Assembly: GCA_027604705.1 (NCBI GenBank)
Contig: JADHYV010000004.1
Span: forward strand, 310,001-374,000
Origin: Allomyces arbusculus
Lineage: Eukaryota; Blastocladiomycota; Blastocladiomycetes; Blastocladiales; Blastocladiaceae
Direction: 5' to 3'
DNA: 64,000 nucleotides
Shown: in pieces, positions 11,112 through 24,737 of the stretch
Layout: each line of letters starts with the position of its first letter
How positions within the stretch are numbered: the stretch's first letter is position 1
Notes under the pieces: generated by a model
Databases searched by the model: none
Told to the model about the DNA's origin: nothing
Seen by the model: the letters and a program-made list of their open reading frames with translations, nothing else
Made by a program: the position numbers and the translations under genes

Positions 11112-14100
11112 TCACCGCGCTTTCGCCCGCCCGTACATGCTCGGCCCCAGCCCCGCCGCACCACCACTACTCACTCCACCCGCTGCGGCCGCACCCACAC
11201 CTCCACCACCTCCCCCTGCCGGCCCACCGCGATGATTGTGCCCGTGTCCGCCATTCCAACTGTGGTGGTGATGATGGTGCCCCGCGCTCCCACCGCCGCC
11301 ACCTGAATTCGGCTTTTCCGGCAACTTGATTTCCTCGAGCTCGTACTTGGTATGCTTGACCAGCTCCTTGTAGACTGTCTCCGGCCGAACAGCGCCAATC
11401 TTGACGGCCGGCGGCGGGACCGCGTGCGTGGCGCGCTGCGCACGCGTGCGTGCGTGCGAGTAGCAGAAGTGCTGAATGTCCGAGTGTACGGACAGACTCG
11501 CGTCGTCGATGCGCCAGTCGCGCCCGAGTTTACGGTTCGCCGTGTATTCTGGTCGCGGAAACGAGTCAGTTAAGAGGGAGCGGGAGAGTCGCGGAAGAGT
11601 AGGCATACCTCGCCATTTGCGCACTACGTTAGTCTGGATCGTCTTGGTGCGCATCGCGGCCGGGTCGCGAGCGGCTGCCGCGGCGGCTGGGTCGGGTCGC
11701 GCGGCCATGCGGTCGCTCACCATTTGCATCACCTTGACTTCGAGCTCCTGCAGCTGCTTGAGGACTTGTGGGTCTGTTGGTTGGAAGCACGAGTGAGCCC
11801 AAGAGCGGTGGGGGGGGGGGGGGCGGTGGTGTTCAAAGAAACGTGCCTTTCGAGTCCATCGACGCTTCAAACGCCTTGAAGTTGGCCCATGCCGCGGCGA
11901 GCTCGTCGTCCATGTCGAACGGCGCGTGTTCGAGCGCGTCCAGGTCTACTCAGCGACAACGGGCTCGGTGAGTCGGGTCAAACGGAAGTGAGCAGAATAG
12001 TCGCACGGAATCGTACCGTCGTGGCCCACGCCGTAGTGCGGCGACGACAACGGCTTGGATGCTAGTCAAACGGAAGTCAGTCACCTGGCCCACCTTTTTG
12101 GACACAGTACCAAACAAGAAAGGACAGAACGTACTTGTCCACAGGTCAATCACGGCGCGCTTCAAGCTCTGCCGCTGCGTGGTCAGAATTTTATCGCGGC
12201 GCTGCTCGATAATATTGTCCTGCCGCACGTCGGCCGGGAACACGGCAAACGTGCTCGGGTCCTCGAGATCCCACGTGTCCTCTTGCCCGAAAATGCCAAT
12301 ATGCATGCCGTCAATGCACCACGATCGCACCGTTGTGTCGACGGACGCCGTCAGGATCATGTCGTGCGTGGTCACAAAATTGACGCTATATTTGCGACCA
12401 GAAAGGAGGCAACGCGTGGGTTAGCAACCAAAGAGGGGAACCAGCATCGTCGCCGGTACGAGGTCACACCGTACCTCGTGATGCTCATCGTATGGCACTT
12501 CCACATGCACCCGAGCACCAACTTATCGTCGTACGTCTCGCCGGCACGCAGCGAAATCGGGCGCACGTGGAAGACGCGCACGTGGCCCTGTGACCCGCCG
12601 ACGACGAGCAGCGTGCCCTTTTCGTTGACGGCGAGCGCCGTGAGCCCTTCGTTGTCGATCATGTCGGCCGAGACTTCGTGCACCATGCGCCCTTCGTAGA
12701 CGTCCCAGATCCGCACAAACCCGTCGGCGTGCGCCGAAACGAGCGGGAATTTTTGCGTGCGAGGGTAGGACTCTTGCGTGCGGTCGTAGACGAACCGGAT
12801 CTGAGAGAGAGTCGGGGCATGAGCGGGGGGAACGTGCGGAGCGCAGCAAGAGCAGGAGGAAACACGTACGTCCTCGACAGCCTTGCACTCCAAGCTCTTG
12901 TACTCGAGGAACGGGTCCTTCATGTTGGCGCGCCACGTGCCGCTCTCGATATTCCATGCGACAATCAACCCATCGAGCCCACCCGTCGCGAGCAACGACG
13001 GCGGTGCCATGGCCACGCACAAGATATCCTCGTGGTGCCCACGGTGCGCGTCCGAGATTTCGCGCAGCGGCCAGCACTCGAAATCCTCGGGGCTGTCGAG
13101 AAACACGGAAATCTTGTGGTCCCAGCCGACGGCAATCACGTACTTGTTGGCCTGTACCTCGACAAACAGGACAGCCGAGACTTCGGCCGTGTTGTTCTTG
13201 AAACATTTGCGCAACAGCTGGCCGTTGTTGAAGTTCCAGATTTTGATGACGCCGTCGCGGCTTGCGGTGATGAGCCGACGCCCGGAGTTGTCGAAGCACA
13301 TGGCGGTGATCTCGAGCTCCTAGGGAATGGCGACGGTGCAAATCAGTCCGTTTCGACGAAGACAAAGAAACACGCAAAGCGAGCCACCGCGGCCGCAAAA
13401 ACGTACGCCGTGCACTTGGTTGAACTGAAACGTCTTCTCGCCCGTGTGCGCGTCCCACACGCTGACCGTCGAGTCCTCGCCGCCGGACACGACCTGATGG
13501 AACGACGTGTTGAAAAGCGCGGCGACCACGGGCGCCTCGTGCGTCTCCACCATCGACTGCTTTAACTGCGTGTACAGCGGCCACGCCTCGAGCTTGTTGG
13601 ACCCCGTGATCAGCTGCCTGTGCACATTGTCAAAGTAGATCGACGAAATGATGTTCTCGGGCCGGTGCGGGAACCGGTCCGTGAGTGTCTGCAGGCAAAA
13701 GAAGGTCTTGATGTTCCAGATCTTGATCACCTTGTCCTCTGACAAGCTGATTACGTGACCGTCGGTCTGATTCACGAGCACGTCGGTCACAGTCGCATTG
13801 TGCCCAACGAGACTGCCGGCGGCCTTGCTGAGCACGTACGGGTTCCAGAGCCGAACAATCCTGGATGTGTCGGGGCAGTGAGCTCGAAAATGAGGGAAGG
13901 AAGGGGAGCAATGCAGATAAGCCGTACTTGTCGCGGCCACCTGTCACCAAGAACGATGGTCGCCGGCACGCATCAAAGCACCGCACGCCCTTGGGCACGC
14001 TGATACTCCTCGTCGTCTTGCGTTCGAGGTCGCTGATCACGAGCGACTTCGCCGACTCGCTCGAGCACGTCACAAACGCGTTGATTTCGCGAATCAGCTG

Positions 14101-15774
14101 GATGCGCTCGACCCATCCGGTGTGAATCTTTTTCTACAGAACGGAAAGCACTGGTTAGGTACTTGGCAGAGCAGCAAACTACGATCCGCCTTCCGCAAAT
14201 GAGCGAAACGGACCCGGTGGAGCGTGATCGTGCCCTTGTACGGGTTCTCCTCCTTGTGGCTCAGCGCCGACGGCTTGATCACGGCCGCCTCGGTGTCGCT
14301 CACGTAGTCGGCAAAGAAGCGCCGCGTAAACGACAGAATGTTGATGTAGCCGCCGTCGTCGCCAAATACGAGCAATGACCGCTCCTCCTCGAATTTGCCT
14401 AGGTTCTCGCAGCCAAGAGCAATAAGTTCGACGCGTTCAAAGCAGGCAAGCGAAAAGAGTGGTGGTTCGCGTCGTGGCAACGTACTCGTGTAGGCAATGC
14501 ACAGTGGGTTGTTTTCCAAGGGCGCAATCGTCACGAGCTTCCTCGGCTTGATCGACTGCATCATTTCATAGATTGTGAGTCTGGAGAGGTCATATATTAG
14601 CAAATCGTACTTGCAGGGTCGCGACGCGTCATGAGCAGCCCAACAACGTACTGGCGGTCGTCGGACACGATGGCGAGCTTGTTCTGATCCTGAAGGAGGA
14701 CCGCGTCGGTGACCCAGGACTGGGACCCCTCGCGCGTGACCAGCGATCGCTGGAGCTTGAGTTTGGGCGACCACAAACAAAGCGAGCCCTCGCGACTAGG
14801 TGGGGGATGGGGAAAGTGAGAGGCGGGATATCGAGTCGAAGAGGGGGACTATCGCGCACCTGATGCTCATGTACTTGCGCTCCTTGGTGATGTAGTCGAT
14901 GCGCTTGATCAAGTCCTTGTGCGACGAGTCCACCAGTTTGCGAATCTTTTCGTCGACAATGGCTTTCTGGACGGACAGGGGTCAAGTGCGTCAGGTGGAG
15001 CGACGCCAAACCAATCAAGCAGAGCGGAAACGCGCAAAAGACACGGACCGTGTAGTCTTGGTTCAGGCCACCGACCATGACGACAAACGTGGAAAACTCG
15101 TCCCAGCTCACGGTGCCGTCCGAGTTGGCGTCGATTTTCATGAACAGCTGCGTCATTTGGTCAAACGAGAGGTTGCCGCCGAGCACCTTGCCAAACACTT
15201 CGCGGAACTGTTGGCGATGGCAGCGTTGTCAGTGCTGATATTGTGTCGATGACGTCTTGTGCCCAGCGTACCGTGTCAATGTCGAACCCCTCCTCGCCGT
15301 CCTCGTTGCGGTGCGACTTGAAAATGGCCATGAGCTGCTCGAAATGGTGGATGTTCATGTACTGCTGCACGTCGTCGGTCCTACGGCGCGCGGAAGTCAC
15401 GTCAATTCGCTGATCTCCGCGGTAAGAATCCCATGAACGGCATCGCCGACTACGCACGCAGAGCGGCCGACTTTCCGCTTACCCGTTGCGGTCGTCGACT
15501 GGTTCCCCGGGGGAACGGCTGCACCCGGGCGGCCGTCCGCTTCCGCCGACGGACTGATCCCTGCACCGGGTGGTGATCCAGACAGGATGCCGCTACCGGT
15601 GCCCCCACCGTGGCTGTAGTTGCTACCAGCGACCACATTGTGGCCCGCGTGGTTGATGGCCGGGAGGCCGCTTGGTGAGGACGGTCCACCGACGCCGTCA
15701 ATTGTCAACGCCAGACCCACGGTCAGGGCCGACGTGCCGGTGCCGTAGGGCGACGAGGCGCTCTGCGGCTGCAT
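11112..15774 (-). CDS. EF-hand and WD40-repeat protein, WDR49/CFAP337-like (probable axonemal)
   Basis: A multi-exon minus-strand gene whose exons read in order: a Gly/Ser-rich N-terminus (MQPQSASSPYGTG); a helical segment (NIHHFEQLMAIFKSHRNEDG); a canonical EF-hand with loop DANSDGTVSWDE, whose acidic ligands are intact; and a linker helix (KLVDSSHKDLIKRIDYITK). Then come at least eight WD40 blades, for example LITASRDGVIKIWNFNNG, VVSGGEDSTVSVWDAHTG, LVSAHADGFVRIWDVYEG and LTASVDTTVRSWCIDG. A C-terminal helix (VLKQLQELEVKVMQMVSDR) and a Gly/His-rich tail follow. EF-hand plus tandem WD40 in this order is the architecture of WDR49/WDR64 and algal FAP337, which is associated with ciliary axonemes; that points to a flagellum in zoospores. 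The join between the first exon and the second is not in phase with the splice sites I can see, so the true start could be the ATG at NIHHFEQ or involve another exon. Confidence 0.75.
11810..11823. repeat. Poly-G run of 14 inside an intron
   Basis: A mononucleotide G tract within an intron of the WDR49-like gene (C-rich on the coding strand). It lies near the 5' side of the exon encoding VLKQLQELEVKVMQ and could serve as part of a polypyrimidine region. Confidence 0.8.
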
Positions 15775-16308
15775 CGCCGGTGTGCGATTTGACGGGTTCG
15801 TTGAGGTGCTCGCGGGGCTGGAATGACGGCAGATCACTTGGCAGCGCAAAGGCGGCAGCGCCCGCTTGAATATTGACTTATTCAGTTCCGATTGCTGGGG
15901 GTTGCTAGCGAAAGCGGCTCGGGGGTGTCGAGAAAATGAATGAAGCTGTTGATCAGCGAAGACTTGCACTGTGCGCGACGCGGTCTGCTGGCCGGGGGCA
16001 GTGATCAAGCACAATATTACTCCCCAGAGCGGTCCGGGACTGAGCTCCTCACCGCACGGGCACATGGCTACCCAAATGGTGCAGCATTGCTCCCACGTGA
16101 GCAGATCAGCCCAGGAGGCTCTCTGGACGATCACGACCGGCTGGCTCGTTGACCAGAGGCCAAGTGACAAGACCCCCCCACTTCACCAAAACCGACCACC
16201 ATGACAATCAGCACACATTCCCGTCTCCTTGCAAAACGTCGTCCCGCATCAATCTCGGCTCCCGAACCGACCCTGAAACGACGCGACTCGACCGCTGCCG
16301 CACCACCA
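15775..16308. promoter_or_regulatory. Divergent region between WDR49-like and ISWI genes
   Basis: About 530 bp between the two proposed start codons, which face away from each other. Both promoters should lie here. Because both 5' ends are uncertain, part of this stretch may be untranslated exon. Confidence 0.4.
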
Positions 16309-19300
16309 TGGCCGCCCGCCGCCCCAAGAACTCGCTGCAAAATGTGCGCCAACTCCCGCCGCACCTTGCCTGCTCTCAACCCAACTTGCTCGCGCAATTT
16401 TCGTTATTCCTGTGCTTGGGACCACCTTGGACGGGCGCTCGCCCCGTTCCTCGACCCCCGCGCAGGACCCGGCCAGCGGCAAGAGCCATGATTTTCGATA
16501 ATATCAAGGCTGACCAAGTCAAATTCGACTCTATCCCTGCGATATCCAGAGCGATAGCCCGGACCAGCTCCGTCGCTATGCGTTCTTGCTCGGCCAGACC
16601 GACCTTTTCCGCCATTTCCTCGACGATCACGTTGTCGAGGCATTACCTAGCGCGACTGCGAGCTCGGCGAATGGGTACGAATTCTTCCACCGACCCGATT
16701 CTCCACTCTTCCCCCTCTAAACTACGATCCGTTGTGTTGCTAAATACCCTGGCGCGTTCTTGTGTTTGCCGCGATCAGGTCCCGCCGCCACCGAAAGACT
16801 GAGGCCGAAGAAGACGCCGAGTTGATCCGCAGCGAGGACGGCGAGATCGTCCAGACCGTCTTCACGGAGTCGCCCTACTGTACGACCTTTCCTTTCCTTT
16901 TTCTTCTTTTGCCGCGGTCGCACACGTTCGCGGGGTGGCGACAGATGCTCACCTTCTGCTTTCCCGACCCAACAGACGTCGAGGGCGGCACCATGCGCGA
17001 CTACCAGGTGCAGGGGCTCAATTGGATGATTAGCCTCTTCGGCAACGGCGTCAACGGCATTCTCGCCGACGAGGTGCATAAATTTGCCGCCGTCCCACGC
17101 TCGCGTCGTTGCTGGCGCCCACGTTCGGAAAACTCACTCCTCCACGACCAAATTCCTGCAGATGGGGCTCGGCAAGACGCTGCAAACCATTTCATTTCTC
17201 GGGTACCTCAAGCACTTCCGCAACATAGACGGCCCGCACCTGGTCGTGGTCCCGAAATCGACGCTGCACAATTGGGACTCGGAGTTTTCCAAGTGGGTGC
17301 CGACACTGCGCACGTTTGTGTTCCACGGTGCCAAGGACGAGCGCGGCACCCTCGTCAAGGACATGCTCTTGCAGCCGAGCAAGTGGGACGTGTGCATCAC
17401 GTCCTACGAAATGTGTTTGCGCGAGGAGACGCAGTTCAAAAAGATTGCTTGGGTCTACATTATCATTGACGAGGCGCATCGCATCAAGAACGAAAACTCG
17501 GCCTTGTCGCAGATCATGCGCGTGCTGTCGTCGCGGCATCGGCTGTATGTGTTTCTCCAATTGATTGTTGCCTCGATTATGGAAAAACTGACCGTTTTTT
17601 CGCTCGCCCTTGTTCAACTCCCCACAGTCTCATTTCCGGCACGCCGCTGCAAAACTCGCTACACGAGCTGTGGGCGCTGCTCAACTTCTTAATGCCCGAC
17701 ATTTTCCACGACTCTGCCGCCTTCGAGGCGTGGGTCAAGTCCGGTGACGAGCGCGTCGAGCAGCTACACCGCATTCTGCGCCCGTTCCTGCTGCGCCGCG
17801 TCAAGTCGGACGTCGAGAAATCGCTGCTCCCTAAAAAACGGCTCAACGTGCCGTGCGAGCTGACGGCGATGCAGCGGCAATGGTACCAGAAGATTCTCGA
17901 AAAGAACATTGACGCGGTCAACGGCGCCGTCAAGACGACCAAGGCCAACAAGACGCGGCTCATGAACATTGCCATGCAGTTGCGCAAGTGCTGCAACCAC
18001 CCGTACCTTTTCGAGGGTGCCGAGCCCGGACCACCGTATACGACGGGCGCGCATTTGGTCGAGAATTGCGGCAAGATGAAGGTGCTCGACCGGCTTTTGG
18101 CGCGATTGCAGGCGCAGGGGTCGCGCGTCCTGATTTTCTCGCAAATGTCGCGCGTGCTCGATATTCTCGAGGATTATTGCGTGTGGAAGGAGTTCAAGTA
18201 CTGTCGGATTGACGGGAATACCGCACACGAGGACCGCATTCGCGCGATCGACGAGTATAACGCGCCCGGGTCCGACAAGTTTGTGTTTTTGCTGACGACG
18301 CGCGCCGGTGGGCTCGGGATCAACTTGACGACCGCCGACTCGGTCGTGATTTACGACTCGGATTACAACCCACAGAACGATCGGCAAGCCGAGGTGCGCG
18401 CGCACGGTGTCTGACAATATTTGCGCTGGTCGGTGGTGCTCATTCGCGTTGTTTACTCGCCCTCTAGGACCGCGCGCACCGCATCGGCCAGACCAAGCAG
18501 GTCGTCGTCTACCGTCTGATTGTCGAGAACACGATCGACGAAATGGTCTTGGAGCGCGCGACGCAAAAGCTGCAGCTCGACAAGATGGTGATTCAGCGGC
18601 AAATCAAGGGCGGGTCGGCGGCAGCCGAGGCCGCGCAAAAGGATTCGGCCACCGACTACCTGTCGATGATCCGGCACGGCGCCGCCACCATGTTCAACGG
18701 CACCGACAGCTGCGTCAACGGCGCATCCTCCTCGTCCTCGGCCCCGGCCGACGATATCGACATTGACGCATTGCTGCAGCGGTCCGAGGAAAAGACGGCC
18801 GAGCTGTCGGCCAAGTACGAGAACGCCAAGGTCGAGGACTTGCTCAAGTCGAGCGCGTCGGCGTACGAGTGGGGCGGCGAGGATTACCGCAAGAAGAACA
18901 AGGACGAGCGCGGGAAGTTGGCGGTCGAGTGGATTGGGCCGGCCAAGCGCGAGCGCAAGAAAGGGACCTACTCGGTCAAGGATATGCTGAAGGCCGAGTC
19001 GGCGACCGGCGCCAAGGGCAAGGGTAAAGGCAAGGGTAAGGGCAAGGGCAAGGGCACGATCCCGCCGCCGACGGCGCCCGAGCACCAGTTTTACCCGCCA
19101 CGGTATCTCGAGTTGCGGCTCAAGAAACACTACTACGAGCTAGTACGTTCACTCTTTGCAGATTGGCTTCGTCCGGCCCCGCTGCACTTTCCCGGCCCGT
19201 TGAGCTCACTCGGCACTGTGGCACTCCATGTGAATAGAAGGAGCAAGACAAGTCGGACCAGGTCACGCCCGCCGAAGTGGAGCTCGTGACCGCCGCCGAA

Positions 19301-20236
19301 CCGCTCACGGCCGACGAGGAGGCCGAGCTCACGCAGCTCGAGCAGGAAGGGTTCCCGAACTGGGCCAAAAAGGATCTGGCCTCCTTCCTGCGCGGTGCCG
19401 AAAAGTACGGGCGCACCAGCTACGCGGCCATGACGAGCGAGTTCGAGAACAAGACGGTCGAGGAGATCGAGGCCTATGGCACCGTCTTCTGGGCGCGGTA
19501 CCAGGAGCTGCCAGACTGGGAGAAGAAGCTCGCCGAGGTCGAAAAAGCTGAGGCAAGGCAGCTGGAGAAGGCTGAAATGGCAGCCGAGTTGCGCGCGCGG
19601 ATCGCGGCACTGGCCGACCCGCTCACGGACCTCGTCATCCAGTACTCGGCCAAGGCCAAGACCAAGCCGTTTACCGAGGACGAGGACCGGTTCTTGCTCG
19701 TCATGGCCAACAAGTACGGCGTGCTCAACGACGACGCGAATGACAAGGTGCTTGCCGAGATCCAGCAGCACGCGCCGTTCCGGTTCCACTGGTACGTGCG
19801 GTCGCGCACGCCGATCGAGATTGGTCGCCGGATTCAGACGCTACTCGTGCTCATCTTCAAGGAGCAGCACCCAGAGTTTGCGATTCACGGTGGGCCGGGC
19901 ACCGCGGGTAACCCGAGCGTGCGCAAGCGATTCTTCCAGAGCAAGAGCAAGGACGGCGAGCTGTTCAACGGTGCGGGGGCTGCTGCAGGAGCGACGGCCA
20001 GGGTGGCAGTGGCGGCGGATTCGTCAACTGCGCAGCAGCTCAGTCACGACGGAGATTTGAGCGACGAGGAGGAAGAGGAGGACGACGACGATGACGACGA
20101 GATGAGCCACCGCGCCGCTAAGCGCGCCAAGCTCAATGATGCGGTCGACTCGGAGTCGGTGCAGTCGTCGCTGCAGTACAGCAGTCCCTCGATTACACCG
20201 GGTTTCGTGGACACCATGGACGTGGATGTGGAGTGA
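16309..20236 (+). CDS. ISWI-family ATP-dependent chromatin remodeller
   Basis: Roughly 1,000 residues over several exons. The order is: an N-terminal region with [20 protein letters not shown], the ISWI pre-ATPase segment; a basic [12 protein letters not shown] patch; and the SNF2 ATPase. The ATPase has motif I GLGKT (split by an intron after ILADE), DEAH box [30 protein letters not shown] and [21 protein letters not shown], ending with HRIGQTKQV. The HAND-SANT-SLIDE part follows, with [21 protein letters not shown] (SANT) and [18 protein letters not shown] (SLIDE). An acidic run and MDVDVE end the protein. ISWI enzymes slide and space nucleosomes. A Gly-Lys dipeptide run at 19009-19056 is a local low-complexity insertion. 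The ATG at 16309 has good third-position GC, but the exons between it and about 16536 are not settled. Confidence 0.92.
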
Positions 20237-20384
20237 AGGAAGCGGTTGTGTGCTTTTGTTTCCTGATGCCGTTTTGTCGTGCGAAGAAAAGCATTCTATT
20301 CTTATTCTATCCCCCCCCCCCTCTCCAGCATGCCGGCGCGTCGCACCAGGCGACACAGCGGCGATCCAACAAGCGCGATTGAGC

Positions 20385-21119
20385 TCACAACTCCGACTGG
20401 TACAGATCCCACAGCGCCTCGACCGGGTGGCCCGTCAGGTCGGCAAAGATGGCATTGCGCCAGACGTGACCCTTGGCTAGCACCGCGTTGAGCCGCTGCG
20501 TGAAGTACGGCACGTTGACGCGCGTCTCGATCCAATCGAGGAAATACGCGGTCGTGTCGTATCCGGCGTCCCACGACACGCTCGGGTCCGACTTTTTGCG
20601 CTGCCAGTGCGGCGGCGCGTACCCGGCACGCAGCCGCACCAAGTCGGCAATCCCTTCAATCAACCCGCCGGGCGCGACCCCGTTCGAATTGAATTGCCAA
20701 ACATGCACCATTTCGTGGACCAGGACGCCGAGAATTTCGGCCTTGACAGCCGCATAGCTGCGTCCAGGCACCTGTGCGTTGTTCCAAAAGTACGTCGACG
20801 ACAAGTGGATCTCGGCGGTGCCCAGCTCCTTGTGGTTGATTGTGTGCGCGACGCCATCAAACGGGCGAATGTGCAGCGTGATGCGCGACCGCTGCGGCGG
20901 CGACGCGTCGATGCCCGTGTCGACGGGCGAGAGCAGTGGGTCGGCGTAGAGAAAGTCCCAAACAAACTCGGCGGCTTCGGTGACCACGTCGGCCGGGTGC
21001 CGGAAATGGCGCAGAATCAGATTCGTGCCGGCGTGGGTCGTGTCGGCGACGACGTCGACGGTCAGGTCGCCCGGGAAAAAGGTCTCGGGGCTAGTCGAGG
21101 GGGCCTTGATGACGGTCAT
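20385..21119 (-). CDS. Basic secretory protein (BSP) family, metallopeptidase-like
   Basis: A single exon of 244 residues. The family core is clear: LGVLVHEMVHVWQFNSNG carries the HExxH zinc motif, followed by APGGLIEGIADLVRLRAGYA with the third-ligand region, then SWDAGYDTTAYFLDWIE and the C-terminal DLTGHPVEALWDLY. Plant and fungal BSP proteins are usually secreted and linked to defence or peptidase activity. The model here starts MTVIKAPSTSPETFFPGD with no signal peptide. In-frame codons continue 5' without an ATG and overlap the end of the RNase H2 gene, so I take 21119 as the start. Secretion is therefore not supported by the sequence; an unseen 5' exon could supply a signal. Confidence 0.87.
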   Translation of the reverse strand: MTVIKAPSTSPETFFPGDLTVDVVADTTHAGTNLILRHFRHPADVVTEAAEFVWDFLYADPLLSPVDTGIDASPPQRSRITLHIRPFDGVAHTINHKELGTAEIHLSSTYFWNNAQVPGRSYAAVKAEILGVLVHEMVHVWQFNSNGVAPGGLIEGIADLVRLRAGYAPPHWQRKKSDPSVSWDAGYDTTAYFLDWIETRVNVPYFTQRLNAVLAKGHVWRNAIFADLTGHPVEALWDLYQSEL

Positions 21120-21348
21120 GATCGTGCAAGCGGGCGTGTGCGGCAAGTCGGCGGGCGGGGAGAGCGAGATTGCTGGAGACTCGGAGAGAAGCTGCCGCTG
21201 CTGCTGGTGGTGTCGAAGAGGAAAGTGAGGTGGACGGCCTCGCCACTTCGAGCGAGACGCGTGTCGTTGGAGCTGGTGGATGTTGGAGCTCAGCGAACGA
21301 CTCGAGCCATTTTCTCCACATAAATTACGAATGAATCGCGGCGATATA

Positions 21349-24737
<3,389 letters not shown>

